Shown here: positions 17,518 to 28,059 of the stretch, piece after piece | Position numbering within the stretch: position 1 is the stretch's first letter | Layout: each line of letters begins with the position of its first letter | NCBI RefSeq assembly: GCF_002025255.2 | Contig: NZ_CP054589.1 | Location: forward strand, 124,001 to 188,000 | Reading direction: 5' to 3' | From: Halolamina sp. CBA1230 | Lineage (GTDB): Archaea; Halobacteriota; Halobacteria; Halobacteriales; Haloferacaceae | Length of the DNA stretch: 64,000 bases | Made by a program: the position numbers and the translations under genes | The notes under the pieces: model-generated | What the model saw: the letters and a program-made list of their open reading frames with translations, nothing else | Database searches by the model: none | Told to the model about the DNA's origin: nothing

Positions 17518-18633
17518 ATGGTGGACCTGATTGATGTCGTCCTAGAGGGGTTCAAAGACGTCGTCGATTGGGTGATCTCCCTCTTCATGGAGGGATTGAA
17601 CACTGGTTATGAAACCCTCACTGAGGAGATGTTCGGGACTCCAACGCCCGAAACCGACGGTGCATTTGTCTTTGGTGCGCCAACAAACGGACCCTGGCCT
17701 GCAATTCGGGATGCGTTGGTCGGAGGTGAGATTATGCTCATCTCATTACTCCTTCTGGTGATGTGTATTCAAGGGCGACACACAGTTCGGATATTCAATA
17801 TCGGAAGTGTATACGAAGCGAGACGGACAAAGAAGACTGCGTGGGTTGGCGCGTTTCTTATCATCAGCTGGTACTGGGTCAGTGTTCTTGGTCTCTACAT
17901 CGTCGACGGGTTCACCATCGCATTGATGCCGAGTCTCGAAACCCTGGGTGATGCGATGCTGAATTTTCTCAAAGAATCTCTGACCAATCCCGGGCTTGCA
18001 TTCGTGTTCGCAATTGTTGGTGGCCTCTCGATGTGGGCACTTGAGGCCCTCTACTATATTCGAGAGGTATTGCTTTACGTGTATGTCTACGGGATGCCGA
18101 TAGCGTTTGCTCTCGCCTATGGTAATGTCCCAGTCCTTTCGGACATCGCGATGGGATTCTCCAAGCGGTTTGTTCCTTTGGCGGTTCTACCCCTCCCAGC
18201 AGCAGTCGTGTTCAAAGGATACGATTTGCTGTATTCGGAAGGGGCCCTCACGCCAAATAGTGCGTTTCTGAAGTACCTGGTTGCCGCGTCACTGCCGCTT
18301 ATCGCGCTCTATATCACTTGGAAGACGTTCAAATACGCAACCCCGCTGACGGCGAAAGTTATCGGCGGCGCCACCAAGGGCGCAGCCCTCATCGGCGGCG
18401 TAGCTGCCGGTGCGTATGTTGGGGGTGCCGGCGTCGCGACAACCGCTGCTCGGTGGGGGCCGAAAGCCGCAGCCGGCCATGCCGTTGCACAGAAAGCTGC
18501 GGCCCAAGGCGGTCATGGTGAGGGTGGAGATAGTACGCCCTCATACCGACGGACCGAGAACGACCCTGGTGGTACTACGTCGGATACAGCGGGTGAGGAA
18601 CGCGGAATGGACTTTGATAGAGGTATCCACTAA
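17518..18633 (+). CDS. VirB6/TrbL-like polytopic membrane protein
   Basis: 371 residues with about six membrane helices (for example GEIMLISLLLLVMCIQG, GAFLIISWYWVSVLGLYIVD, LAVLPLPAAVVFKGYDLLY, AASLPLIALYITW). A Gly/Ala-rich stretch follows (about 285-330) and then a polar tail. The size, the number of helices and the position directly before the VirB3/VirB4-like genes fit the inner-membrane channel protein VirB6/TrbL of type IV secretion. The archaeal DNA-transfer systems have a comparable polytopic subunit. Assignment is by topology and context. Confidence 0.6.
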   Translation: MVDLIDVVLEGFKDVVDWVISLFMEGLNTGYETLTEEMFGTPTPETDGAFVFGAPTNGPWPAIRDALVGGEIMLISLLLLVMCIQGRHTVRIFNIGSVYEARRTKKTAWVGAFLIISWYWVSVLGLYIVDGFTIALMPSLETLGDAMLNFLKESLTNPGLAFVFAIVGGLSMWALEALYYIREVLLYVYVYGMPIAFALAYGNVPVLSDIAMGFSKRFVPLAVLPLPAAVVFKGYDLLYSEGALTPNSAFLKYLVAASLPLIALYITWKTFKYATPLTAKVIGGATKGAALIGGVAAGAYVGGAGVATTAARWGPKAAAGHAVAQKAAAQGGHGEGGDSTPSYRRTENDPGGTTSDTAGEERGMDFDRGIH

Positions 18634-18635
18634 CA

Positions 18636-19757
18636 ATGTCGATAGATCAAGACGCAGCCGCACGGCGCATCATGGACCAGTTCGGCGAGGAGAGTCGCAT
18701 CCCCTACCTCAACATTGAGGAGGGTGACGTCGGCGTCCTGATCGCCTTTCCGATCGTCGGCCTATTCATCGCCGGCCTCACGGGGATCGAATCGCTCGCA
18801 CTTCCGTTCGTCGCCGGCGGCTTCGGCTTTGGCGTTGCCATCGTCTACGTCTCTCCCGATCACCTGAACGCGTGGACGTGGACCAAGGACGTCTATCGGT
18901 ACGTCAAACGGCCGCAGATTACCTTCAGTGCTCCCGAAGACGCTGATGGGAGTACCAACGAGACAGAGCGGAATGAGGGCGGTCTGGCGAACTACACGCC
19001 CTTCAAGCCGGACGAACGTACGCAGGACCTCACGAACATCGAGCGAGCGTGGCCGGGCGCAAGAGCCATTCAGCGGGCCGACGGGACGATGGAGGCGTTC
19101 ATCGAGATCGACCCGGACAACATGGACTTCGCGATGTCCGACGACTGGGCACAGCTCCAAGACGCCGGCGAGGACTTCGCCAACAAAGAGCTGGATTCGA
19201 AGCTCAAACTCCACGCCACAACCCGCTCATTCCCGGTGGAGCAGATCACGGAGAACATCGAGGACCGCCTCAACGACGAGGACGTCACGGAGAATCCGAT
19301 CTTCAAGGAACTCCTCGAGGAGTACCGGGAGACCCGGCCGAAGGAGATGCGGGAGCGCGGCATCCAGCAGGTGCGATACTACATCGGCGTCCAGGTCAGC
19401 CCGTTGGAGGTCTACGACCGCTTCCGCGACGAGGGCACGCCCGCCGAGAAGCTGACGCAGTTTCCCGTCATCGGCTTCCTGTTCAACCCGTTCGTCACCC
19501 GTCGCGAGGACCTCACCGACGTCGAACGTCGCGCACAGATGTTCGAGAAGCTCGACAGTCGGGTGAACGACGTGCGATCCGAGTTCATCCAGCAGGCGTC
19601 CGGATGGTCCGCACGGCGGCTCAGCACGGTCGAACTGTTCGTCCTGAATATGGACTTCTGGAACGGTCGCGAACACGACTACGACGAGGCAGAGCGTGTC
19701 GTTCGCGAACAGCCGATCATCGGCCAGTCGCGCCGGGAGGATGCGTTCGATGCGTAG
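18636..19757 (+). CDS. VirB3-like helices joined to a VirB4 N-terminal-like domain
   Basis: 373 residues. A short hydrophobic hairpin (about 30-70, GVLIAFPIVGLFIAGLTGIE and LPFVAGGFGFGVAIVYVSP) resembles PrgI/VirB3. A soluble domain follows (about 115-370) in the style of the N-terminal domain of VirB4/TrbE ATPases. It overlaps the ATPase gene, so a VirB3-VirB4 unit appears to be split between two genes here. There is no P-loop. It probably anchors the ATPase to the membrane channel. Confidence 0.6.
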   Translation: MSIDQDAAARRIMDQFGEESRIPYLNIEEGDVGVLIAFPIVGLFIAGLTGIESLALPFVAGGFGFGVAIVYVSPDHLNAWTWTKDVYRYVKRPQITFSAPEDADGSTNETERNEGGLANYTPFKPDERTQDLTNIERAWPGARAIQRADGTMEAFIEIDPDNMDFAMSDDWAQLQDAGEDFANKELDSKLKLHATTRSFPVEQITENIEDRLNDEDVTENPIFKELLEEYRETRPKEMRERGIQQVRYYIGVQVSPLEVYDRFRDEGTPAEKLTQFPVIGFLFNPFVTRREDLTDVERRAQMFEKLDSRVNDVRSEFIQQASGWSARRLSTVELFVLNMDFWNGREHDYDEAERVVREQPIIGQSRREDAFDA

Positions 19758-21975
19758 CGCGATCCTTCAAGCGGGAGGCGGCGTGGGCAGTCAGCTCGTC
19801 AGGTGGCTCTCCAGTCCGACCTCTACGGAGGGCGCAGCGCTCTATCTCCTCATCGTTGGCCTGCTCGGTATCGGTGGGAAACTCCTCTGGGACTGGTACA
19901 CCGAAGACGACACGGAAGAAGTCGAGTTCTCCGACGTACTCGACGAGGAGACACTCGAACAGGGCGAGGCCGAACGCCAGCTCCTCGACGACATCGCCGA
20001 ATCACACAAGACGGTGACCGCGCCGGCTGCCGCCGAGTGGGAAACGCGAGCCGCACGGGTCGGCGAGCAGTGGACGACGACGCTGTACATCGCTGACTAC
20101 CCGGACTACCCCAACGACGGCTACCTCTCCGAGCTCTTCGAGATGACGGACGTGCAGTTCGATTTGACGGCCCACATCACGCCGAAGAACCAGGAGCGGG
20201 CGCGGAACGAACTGCAGGATATCGCTGACGACCTCCAGGTGGATGCTGACCTCGAACAGAGTATCCGGAGTGCCTACCTACAGGAACGCGCCAACGAGGC
20301 CGCAGCGACGTACAAGGCCGTCGAGAACGGCGCGAACGTCTTCGACCAGGGGATGTTCATCACGGTCAGAGCCGACGAGAAGGAGGACCTCCGCGACGCC
20401 GTCCAGGAGGTCAAGAGTGCGCTCCGTGACGACCCAGCCAACCTCACGCCGAAGACCGCGATCTGCCGGCAGGACCTCGCGCTCCAGTCCGCCGCGCCCA
20501 TCGGTGACAACGAGTTCGGCCGCGAGTCCATCGCGCTCGGCGGCGCCGTCGGGGCGTTGCTGTCCTCGCCGCACAACGCGACGATCCTCGAGGAGGGCGG
20601 CGTCGAGTTCGGGATTCACAAGGACAACCAGAGCCCCGTGGTCATCGACCCGTTCGCCCGGGACAACGGCTACGCGATGTTCACCGTCGGCGACACGGGC
20701 TCCGGGAAGTCGTTCAGCTCCAAGCAGAACTTCATCCGCTCCATCGAGCAAAGCAAGGACCGTATCGGCATCATCCTCGAACCGTTGAACAATTGGGCCG
20801 GCGTCGCGGAAGCGCTCGATGCCAAACGCATCACGGTTGGCGGGACGCTCGGACTGAACCCCCTGGAGATTCGGGAGACGCCCGAGCACGTCCAGCGGGC
20901 AATGGGCGAGGACGCCAGCCCGTTCAACGAGAAGCTCGACGACGCGATGAGCTTCCTCACCAACTTCTTCGCGCTCCGCGGGATCTCGCTGGGTGACCGC
21001 CGGACGACGCTGGAACTCGGCCTCAAGCGCGCGTATAAGCGCAACGGCATCACCGACGACATCTCCACGCACGACAACCCGAGTCCGACCATCCGGGACA
21101 TGATGGACGTCTTCGAGGACATGGTCGACGAGCCCGAGGAGTTCGTCGTCCGATCCGACGAGGAGGCGGGGAAGATCAAGGAGGACGCGACGTGGCTACT
21201 CGACCAGCTACGCCCCTTCGAGGACGACGGTCGCCACGCCAATCTCGGCCAAGAATCGGACTTCGACATCCGCGACGAGAAGGTCATTTACCTCGATCTC
21301 GCCCAGCAGGAAGGGAGTGTCGACAGCAGCACGGCGCTGACGATGCAGCTGCTCATCTCGCTGGTCTACGAGCGTGCGAAAGTCTCAGAGAAGGAGGTCG
21401 TGTTCTACATCGACGAGGCGCGCTACATTATGCAGGACGCCGCGAGCTTGGCGTTCCTCGAAACGGTGTTCCGCCACCACCGTCACCACGACCTCTCGAT
21501 CCGGCTGGTCACCCAGACCGTCGACGAGTTCTTCGAGCACGCCGAGTCCGAGGCCATCCTTGACCAGTGTGCCGTTAAGCAGTTCCACCGCCTCGACGGG
21601 ATGGATGAAGAGTGGGCTGACGAGTTCGGCCTGAACTACGCGCAGATGCGGTTCGTCCAGGACGCCGTCCCCGGCAACGAGGACGCCGGCTTCTCCGAGG
21701 CACTCGTCGGCGTCGACGGCGAGTGGCGCGGCATCAAGGTCAAAGCGATGCCCAAGGAGAAGCAGGTCATCGACTTCGACCCGACCTCACAAGTTCGGTC
21801 CTCGCTGCCCGGCGCCGGCGACGACGCCGTCGATACCGAGATGCAGGAGTTCCAGGAAGCGCTCGAGCATCGAGCAACGAACGGAACGAACGAAACGAGC
21901 GAAGCGAACGAGGAATCAGACGCCGTCGAAGCTGAGCCAGACGGCGGGTCTACGGAGGAGACCAACGATGGCTGA
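19750..21975 (+). CDS. VirB4/TraC-like conjugation ATPase
   Basis: 741 residues from ATG 19750 (an ATG at 19741 is also possible), overlapping the previous stop by 8 bases. One membrane helix lies near the start (about 24-45). The ATPase domain contains Walker A GDTGSGKSF (Lys320), Walker B VVFYIDEARYIM (Asp555, Glu556) and a downstream RLVTQTVDEFF box of the HerA/VirB4 kind. It would energise assembly of the transfer apparatus. Its C-terminal tail contains NGTNETSEANEE, encoded by the AACGAR-type hexamers found at the par locus. Confidence 0.88.
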   Translation: MRSAILQAGGGVGSQLVRWLSSPTSTEGAALYLLIVGLLGIGGKLLWDWYTEDDTEEVEFSDVLDEETLEQGEAERQLLDDIAESHKTVTAPAAAEWETRAARVGEQWTTTLYIADYPDYPNDGYLSELFEMTDVQFDLTAHITPKNQERARNELQDIADDLQVDADLEQSIRSAYLQERANEAAATYKAVENGANVFDQGMFITVRADEKEDLRDAVQEVKSALRDDPANLTPKTAICRQDLALQSAAPIGDNEFGRESIALGGAVGALLSSPHNATILEEGGVEFGIHKDNQSPVVIDPFARDNGYAMFTVGDTGSGKSFSSKQNFIRSIEQSKDRIGIILEPLNNWAGVAEALDAKRITVGGTLGLNPLEIRETPEHVQRAMGEDASPFNEKLDDAMSFLTNFFALRGISLGDRRTTLELGLKRAYKRNGITDDISTHDNPSPTIRDMMDVFEDMVDEPEEFVVRSDEEAGKIKEDATWLLDQLRPFEDDGRHANLGQESDFDIRDEKVIYLDLAQQEGSVDSSTALTMQLLISLVYERAKVSEKEVVFYIDEARYIMQDAASLAFLETVFRHHRHHDLSIRLVTQTVDEFFEHAESEAILDQCAVKQFHRLDGMDEEWADEFGLNYAQMRFVQDAVPGNEDAGFSEALVGVDGEWRGIKVKAMPKEKQVIDFDPTSQVRSSLPGAGDDAVDTEMQEFQEALEHRATNGTNETSEANEESDAVEAEPDGGSTEETNDG

Positions 21976-24900
21976 CTACCTGCGTGTCACACCGACGTCC
22001 GAGCGACTCGATCCGGAGAGTATCTCCCGGGTCCTCGACAGCCTCCACAAACTGACCACGCCCGGCTCGTCGGGCCTCGGGGCGAAGCTGAACCCACTCC
22101 ACAGTGAGACACCACCCCGATTCGAGTTCCTCGCAATCAGTGATGGCCCGGACGACCCGGTGGAGTTTTTCTACGGGGCCGATGCAAACCTCGATACGCT
22201 TGAGAAGCGCCTCCGCTCCATCTATCCAGCCACGTTCGACATCGAACGCGTCGACGTCGACGTCGCCTCTCGGCTCATTCAGCCAGTCGAGTTCACACCG
22301 CAGGAATTCGTCGACCACTACGAGGCCGGGCGGCTGCAGTACGAGTTTGGCCCGGCAGAACAGTACGACATTGTCGACGAGGAATCAGGGGACTCCGAGC
22401 CAGCCGAAGCGGACCCCGTTGTCGACGGCGGTACAGCATCCACGAGCGTCCCCGATCATCACGTTACTGTCGGGGACTCAGCCCTCGAACTAGCGCCGCC
22501 CGATGCACTTCCAGACGACGAGGAAGAGCGACGGGCCATCGAGAAGCCGACGATGACACCGGCGGGAACGATTCTGGCTCGCCCGGCACAAGACGCTGTC
22601 TCGCCGCTCGGGGTTCGGTGGTGTGGCGCCGCGTCGCGGAAGCAGGACTGGATGACCTCACTGACGCCGTTCACGGCAGAGGAAACGAACGGCGATCTCC
22701 CCTCCGTCGACGAGCCCGGCGCGGCGCTGGCGTCGCTAATCGACCATCTGATGGAGGCGACAGCGCCGACAGCGTTCCAAGTCGTCTTCCAACGGCGTGC
22801 CAGCTGGCAGTCCGACGCGGAGGTGCGGAAAGAGGACCTCGTCGACGGCCGGGATACGTTCTTCCAGGAAGTCGTCGGTTCGTTGCTCGAGGTCGAGGAG
22901 CAGCGGAGCGACCAGGACGACCGGCAGCTCAGCGAGGCCGTCGAGAAGCGGATCGAGTACATCGACGCGAAGAACGCCAAACGGTCGTTCACGGTCAATA
23001 TCCGGGCCGTCGGCGTCCCCACCGACGACACCCGCGACGACCTCGATGGCCGGATGGACTCGCTCCTCCCCGTGTTCGACCCGCTTGATGGGCCGTTCTA
23101 CGAGGTTGAAGGACAACGCCTCCGGGACAGTGGCTTCCGCGAGAAAACGAAGGAGAAGAAGGCACGAGCTGCTCTCCAGCGCCTTCTCAACCGCGATCTG
23201 ACGACGGAGCGTGGGAAGACCCGTCCCGAGCTGGTCCTCTGTGGGACGGAGCTCGCGAACTTCGTGCTCGTCCCCTCCTCCGAACAGTTGACAGTTGAAG
23301 GGACGCGGGGGACCAGGGCTGAACAGCAGAGCCGGAATCCGCTTCCATGGCCGAATCCAGATCTGATCCAGCAGTTCCAAGACGGGATGGCCATCGGCTA
23401 CGCGCTCGACGAGAACGGTGAGCCACGGCCGGATCCGATCCGGATCCCGCCGGACCTGTTGCCGACGCATTACGGGCGGTTCGCGTCGACTGGTGGCGGG
23501 AAGTCGAAGGCCATCATCAACGACGCGCTCTCGCTCCGCGAGACGACGGGTGGCCCCGTCGTCCTCGTCGACCCGAAGGGTGACGGGATGTGTGAGAACT
23601 ACCTGCGCTGCCACTACGAGCGGTTCGGTGGCCTCGACGACGTCTACCACTTCCGCGTCCCGGAGACCATTCCCGCGTTCTCCTTCTTCGACATCCGGCC
23701 CGCGCTCGAAGCCGGTCGCAACCGAGAGGACGCGATTCAGGACAAGGTCGACCACTGCCACGACATCCTCCGGATGATTATGGGCCGCGAGCAGTACGGC
23801 CAGGCGTTCGTCGCGAACGAGATCCTCAGCTACCTGATCAAGGCGCTATTCGACAAGGAGTACGGGAGCGACGTGTTCGGACTGGACGACCTCTTCGCCG
23901 CCGCGCTCCGGATGCAGCGCGACCAGACGATTCCCCCGGTCTCGGCGGACAACCAGAATATCGAGGAGTCGCTGACGCGCCACTTCGCGAAGGACAACCA
24001 CCAGTTCCAGGTGTCGATGGACGCCGTCGGGAACCGCCTCGACAAGCTCAAAGAGGACGCGCATCTCCGGCGGATCTTCAGCCACGTCCCCGAACAGAAC
24101 GACGCCGGCGAGTACGTCGACAACCGCTTCGACTTCCGCGAGTTCCTCGATGAAGACGCCACCATCATCTTCGACCTCGGCGACCTGCGGCCGGAGGCTC
24201 AGCGTGCGATCACGCTCCTGCTGTTGAGCAACCTTTGGGACGCCGTGCAGGTGCGCCGGCGCGATGGCCAGACCGACTATGAGAAGCTCACGAACCTCAT
24301 CATCGAAGAGGCGGCGCCGGTTGCGTCGACGAAGCTCGTCTCCGAGCAGCTACTGCCGCAGGGCCGATCGTTCGGGCTGAGTATGGGGCTCGTGATGCAG
24401 TTCCCTGAACAGGTACGAAATCGGAACGAGCGGGCCTACGACGAGGTGCTGAACAACATCAAGACGAAGCTCATTGGCAACATCTCGATCGAACGCGATC
24501 TCGCGGAGTCGCTTGCCCACGAGGACCTCAGCCCGACCGAACTCCGCAACCGGATCAACACGCTTCCGAGCGGCGAGTGGATTGCGCAGCTCCCGAGCCC
24601 ATCCTTCGGGGAGACTGGTCCGCCGCCGTTTTCGCTGAAGCCGCTCCCGATTGCGCCGGGGCATCCAGAAAGCGACCAGCCGCTCACAGAGCCCCAGGAA
24701 GATCATTTCGAGTCCGTGTCCCGGCCACGGATGGTTGAGCGGACACAGGCCCAGTACGGGCTGACAGAGCCGACTGAGTCGGGCACTGCTCCGGAAGAGA
24801 CTGGCTGGGGTAGTACGGGGACCGAGACAACGGGCTCGGCTGCCGACGGCGACACAGGAACGGACCCGACGCAATCCGCGTTCATCAGCAAATCGACGAC

Positions 24901-25792
24901 CGAAGATGCGTCGACGTCGACCACCCAGCCCGAGGCGGACAGCGACCCAGATGCAGACGAGTCGGAGATGAGCCCCCTGTTCGGGCAGGCCGCCGAGACG
25001 GACGAGGAATCAGCTGGTGACCAAACAGCGGAGCCGGAGAACGGGGCAACACCCGTTCAGGAAAGTAGCGTGCCCGTCCCCGATGACGAACTCCAACAAC
25101 GCGGGCTCAGTCGAGACGACGTTCGGTTCCTGAATCGGGTCCTCGACGTGATGAATCGAGAGGACGACGAGTGCACGCTACTGGACAGGATGAGCCAGCT
25201 TCGGGACGAATACGACGACCTCCATGTGGAGCGGCTGACGGAGCAGGACCTCCTGGAAGCGGACTCCGCGGCGGGGCGCAAGTACTACACCGTCCTCCCG
25301 GACGGTCGAGACCTCCTCGGGAGAGAATTGAAGGCGGGACCAGGAGCGGGCGATCTCGGCGAGAAAACGCCACACAAGGTTGGCGTCCGGCTCCTCGAGC
25401 TCTGGCTCCACCTGCAGGACGACGTTGTCCGCGTGGACCCGTACTACGAAACCGACGACGGCACCGTACTGGACGTGGCCGGCTTCGACGCGGACGGCGA
25501 TCTCGTCTGGGCCGGCGAAGCAGAGCTCGCGAGTAACAACCGGCACGCCCCAGTCGAGGATTACGACAAACTCAGCGCGGTGGACGCCGACGCGATCTGG
25601 GCCTTCAACAACCGAGAGACGGCGCTCGACGTCCTGGAAAGCCTTGCCGACGCGGATCGGATCGACGAGCGGGTCAGCGGGCGGGCGGCACGGTCGTTCG
25701 CGACCATCAGAGACGCTGTCGACGACTTCGATGCTGCGGGCCTGACCACCGTTCGGGGCTTCAAAAATCTCGATCAAGAACTCAACCCATGA
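21968..25792 (+). CDS. VirD4/TraG-like coupling ATPase with a C-terminal nuclease-like domain
   Basis: 1274 residues, overlapping the VirB4 gene by 8 bases. Residues 1-480 are a soluble extension. The ATPase domain has Walker A STGGGKSK (Lys512) and the strand ATIIFDLGDLRPEA, in the manner of TraD/TraG/TraM_rec DNA pumps. Residues about 910-1040 are a disordered Ser/Thr/Glu linker. From about 1055 there is a helical domain, then a possible restriction-endonuclease-like core: DVAGFDADGDLVWAGEAEL with Asp1169, Glu1184 and Glu1186. It has no N-terminal membrane helices, unlike bacterial VirD4. The ATPase call is firm; the nuclease call is a hypothesis. Confidence 0.82.
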   Translation: MADYLRVTPTSERLDPESISRVLDSLHKLTTPGSSGLGAKLNPLHSETPPRFEFLAISDGPDDPVEFFYGADANLDTLEKRLRSIYPATFDIERVDVDVASRLIQPVEFTPQEFVDHYEAGRLQYEFGPAEQYDIVDEESGDSEPAEADPVVDGGTASTSVPDHHVTVGDSALELAPPDALPDDEEERRAIEKPTMTPAGTILARPAQDAVSPLGVRWCGAASRKQDWMTSLTPFTAEETNGDLPSVDEPGAALASLIDHLMEATAPTAFQVVFQRRASWQSDAEVRKEDLVDGRDTFFQEVVGSLLEVEEQRSDQDDRQLSEAVEKRIEYIDAKNAKRSFTVNIRAVGVPTDDTRDDLDGRMDSLLPVFDPLDGPFYEVEGQRLRDSGFREKTKEKKARAALQRLLNRDLTTERGKTRPELVLCGTELANFVLVPSSEQLTVEGTRGTRAEQQSRNPLPWPNPDLIQQFQDGMAIGYALDENGEPRPDPIRIPPDLLPTHYGRFASTGGGKSKAIINDALSLRETTGGPVVLVDPKGDGMCENYLRCHYERFGGLDDVYHFRVPETIPAFSFFDIRPALEAGRNREDAIQDKVDHCHDILRMIMGREQYGQAFVANEILSYLIKALFDKEYGSDVFGLDDLFAAALRMQRDQTIPPVSADNQNIEESLTRHFAKDNHQFQVSMDAVGNRLDKLKEDAHLRRIFSHVPEQNDAGEYVDNRFDFREFLDEDATIIFDLGDLRPEAQRAITLLLLSNLWDAVQVRRRDGQTDYEKLTNLIIEEAAPVASTKLVSEQLLPQGRSFGLSMGLVMQFPEQVRNRNERAYDEVLNNIKTKLIGNISIERDLAESLAHEDLSPTELRNRINTLPSGEWIAQLPSPSFGETGPPPFSLKPLPIAPGHPESDQPLTEPQEDHFESVSRPRMVERTQAQYGLTEPTESGTAPEETGWGSTGTETTGSAADGDTGTDPTQSAFISKSTTEDASTSTTQPEADSDPDADESEMSPLFGQAAETDEESAGDQTAEPENGATPVQESSVPVPDDELQQRGLSRDDVRFLNRVLDVMNREDDECTLLDRMSQLRDEYDDLHVERLTEQDLLEADSAAGRKYYTVLPDGRDLLGRELKAGPGAGDLGEKTPHKVGVRLLELWLHLQDDVVRVDPYYETDDGTVLDVAGFDADGDLVWAGEAELASNNRHAPVEDYDKLSAVDADAIWAFNNRETALDVLESLADADRIDERVSGRAARSFATIRDAVDDFDAAGLTTVRGFKNLDQELNP

Positions 25793-26673
25793 CCTGGCGA
25801 CAGGCGACCCGCGAGGAGATCTACGCCTACTACGCCGAGGAGTTCCCCCGCTATCTGGACGACCTGCCGGAATTCATCACGGCGACCGGCCCGAAACAGT
25901 ACGCCGTCGCCTTCCGCGAGTCCCACCCGGTTCGCAAAGACGAGGTGCCGGCCAAGGACTTCATCCGGCGGGATACGTGGCAAACAGATGCTTCGGGGGA
26001 CCGAACGACGCCAGAATTCGACGACTTCGAGGACGTCGTCGAGTTCATTCGGCACCCCGCTCGCAACGACCCGCTCGGCCGAAGCCAATTCGCGCTTGCT
26101 GATCCGGTGGTACTGGAGCAACCGGATCTACGGCCCGACGCCGTCTACTACGCGCTGGATCACTGGGAACGACCCTGGATCCTCCTCGTCGACATCGACG
26201 CCAAAGAGATCGCCCGAGACCGAGCGGACGAGATGGTGTCGGCGGACGTCGACGACCGGGACGACGATGCGCTTCTCGACGCTACGGGTATCTTCGACGC
26301 CGCTCCCGAGGGGTATCCGTACGCCTTCGAAGACGTCGACCGCGCCATCGAGTACGGGTTCGAAGTGCGCGACATCTTCGAGGACGATTTCGACGCCGAG
26401 GAGACGATGGTCGTCTACAGCGGGCAGGGTGTCCACGTCTACCTGCTGGATACCGACCCGGCGCACCGATACGACGAGCAGAGTCGCGAGGTGTTGAACG
26501 ACCTCCTTCTCGAGACGTACGACATCCCCATCGACCCCGTCGTGACGGCCGACCGCCGGCGTGTCGCTCGCCTGCCCTACTCGCTGCACGCCGACGTCTG
26601 TAGCATCGTCCAACCTATCGAGAGTCCGGCGTTCGACGTTCGGTCAGCGACGCCCGAAGTGATCGACGAGTAA
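25789..26673 (+). CDS. PriS-like primase (archaeo-eukaryotic type)
   Basis: 294 residues, starting in a 4-base overlap with the coupling protein. The archaeo-eukaryotic primase motifs are in order. Motif I is LLVDIDAKE (Asp135, Asp137). Motif II is SGQGVHVYLLD (Ser211, His216). Motif III is DPVVTADRRRVARLPYSLH (Asp249 or Asp255, then Arg, and His267), which closely follows the PriS pattern VTxDxxRLIRLPGSLHG. It should synthesise primers on transferred or replicating plasmid DNA. The PriL-like partner gene at 28060 is separated only by an inserted tnpB. Confident at superfamily level. Confidence 0.85.
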   Translation: MTWRQATREEIYAYYAEEFPRYLDDLPEFITATGPKQYAVAFRESHPVRKDEVPAKDFIRRDTWQTDASGDRTTPEFDDFEDVVEFIRHPARNDPLGRSQFALADPVVLEQPDLRPDAVYYALDHWERPWILLVDIDAKEIARDRADEMVSADVDDRDDDALLDATGIFDAAPEGYPYAFEDVDRAIEYGFEVRDIFEDDFDAEETMVVYSGQGVHVYLLDTDPAHRYDEQSREVLNDLLLETYDIPIDPVVTADRRRVARLPYSLHADVCSIVQPIESPAFDVRSATPEVIDE

Positions 26674-26682
26674 GTTAGCTCA

Positions 26683-27915
26683 CTATTGGGGCTGTGAACT
26701 TTCAGCATGGACTCCCGCTCTAACCGAATCCGGTACGGGTTTGACCCCGTTCGCGTTCAGCATCCCGCTGTTCAAGCGCACACCTACGGGTGCGCCTCCC
26801 TCGCCCCCGGTTTGGTTGCGAAGGAGTCGATAGCCGATGTTTTTCGCTGCGTTATAGTCCGCGTGGTTCTCGTACCCACAGGACTGACAGCAGAACGTGT
26901 CCTGCGACGGGCGGTTTTCCGCATGGGTGAAGCCACACGACGAGCACCGCTTCGACGTGTTCTTTGGGTTCACCTGTTCGACGCGGATGCCACGTTCCTC
27001 GGCCTTGTACGAGACGTACTCGTACAGGCGGCGGAATGCCCACTCGTGGAACTTACGGGCGTCGGGCATCCGATCACGGATATCCGTCAGGTCCTCAAAG
27101 GCAATGACCGTGCAACCGCTCTCGCTGGCTTCAGCGACGAGATCGTTCGCGACACGGTGAAGATACTGCTCGAAGTGTCCCGTCTCCTTGCGCCCGACCG
27201 CTTGGACGTTCTCGTGGGCCCACCGCGACCCACACTCTTGGAGCGATGTCCGGCGCTCGACGTACTCCTGTCGCCAGTGGTTGAGTTCGTCGGCAGACCA
27301 GAACACGCCGGTCGAGGTGACGACGATGTTCTTGATCCCGAGATCCACGCCGAGAACCGTTCCGTTCTCGACTGGGACGGGGTCTTCCACGTCCGCCTTT
27401 GTTCGGACGTGAAGGTAAAACTCTCCACGGCGGTAGTGGAGTGTCGCGCCTGTCGTCTCCCACCCGTCAGACCGAAGATACTCCGAGTGGGGCGTATCAC
27501 GGGTCTTGTCGGGCAAGACGTACTCGACAGTGACGCGTCCATTGACGGTAGACAACGTGGCGTGGTCGTCGTGGAACGTGGCGTTGCGCTGGTTATAATC
27601 GCAGAATGGCGAGGAGAACGACGGGAGCGAGGCGTATTCGCCTTTCTTCCACTTTGCGACGACGCTCTTGAGCGCGTCAACAGCACGGTTGCGAGCCGAT
27701 TGGACGTGATTGCTGTGGAGTCGGGTCTGCTCGCGGACTTCGTCGTAGGTCAGCTCTTGCAGGACGGACGAACGGGTTTCAGCCCACTCGCCGTCCCACG
27801 CAGCGTCCACGACGTAATTGGCCGCCCACAGGAACTCGTCAATCGTCTCGTGAAGCAGGTCCGCCTGTTCGTCGGTCACGTCGAGTTTGACCGGGACGGT
27901 CCGACGGACCTCCAT
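26683..27915 (-). CDS. tnpB: TnpB, IS1341-type RNA-guided nuclease
   Basis: 410 residues from ATG 27915. The RuvC-type catalytic residues are Asp191 ([10 protein letters not shown]), Glu274 ([11 protein letters not shown]) and Asp353 ([10 protein letters not shown]). The zinc finger has the CxxC pairs C324/C327 and C343/C346. No tnpA is present, so the element cannot move alone. TnpB cuts DNA guided by an RNA made from the element's right end, expected to span the gene's 3' end and the few bases to about 26674, directly against the primase stop. It splits the PriS/PriL gene pair without breaking either frame. A TTGGTTAATAT promoter-like stretch lies upstream at about 27946. Confidence 0.93.
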   Translation of the reverse strand: MEVRRTVPVKLDVTDEQADLLHETIDEFLWAANYVVDAAWDGEWAETRSSVLQELTYDEVREQTRLHSNHVQSARNRAVDALKSVVAKWKKGEYASLPSFSSPFCDYNQRNATFHDDHATLSTVNGRVTVEYVLPDKTRDTPHSEYLRSDGWETTGATLHYRRGEFYLHVRTKADVEDPVPVENGTVLGVDLGIKNIVVTSTGVFWSADELNHWRQEYVERRTSLQECGSRWAHENVQAVGRKETGHFEQYLHRVANDLVAEASESGCTVIAFEDLTDIRDRMPDARKFHEWAFRRLYEYVSYKAEERGIRVEQVNPKNTSKRCSSCGFTHAENRPSQDTFCCQSCGYENHADYNAAKNIGYRLLRNQTGGEGGAPVGVRLNSGMLNANGVKPVPDSVRAGVHAESSQPQ

Positions 27916-28059
27916 ATGACTCACAATACAAGCCATGCTTAAATTGGTTAATATGATACGGTGGGGAAACCAGTCCGCCGCCAGTAATGAGAGTAGTATG
28001 GCCAAACGGATGCACTCTAGCTCACGCTTGAACAGGTTGTTTTCCGCCTAATCGTAACT

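Noticed and set aside
26683-27942. A long rightward frame antisense to tnpB
   Set aside because: It is the mirror of the tnpB frame; TnpB has all catalytic residues, while the antisense protein has no motif.
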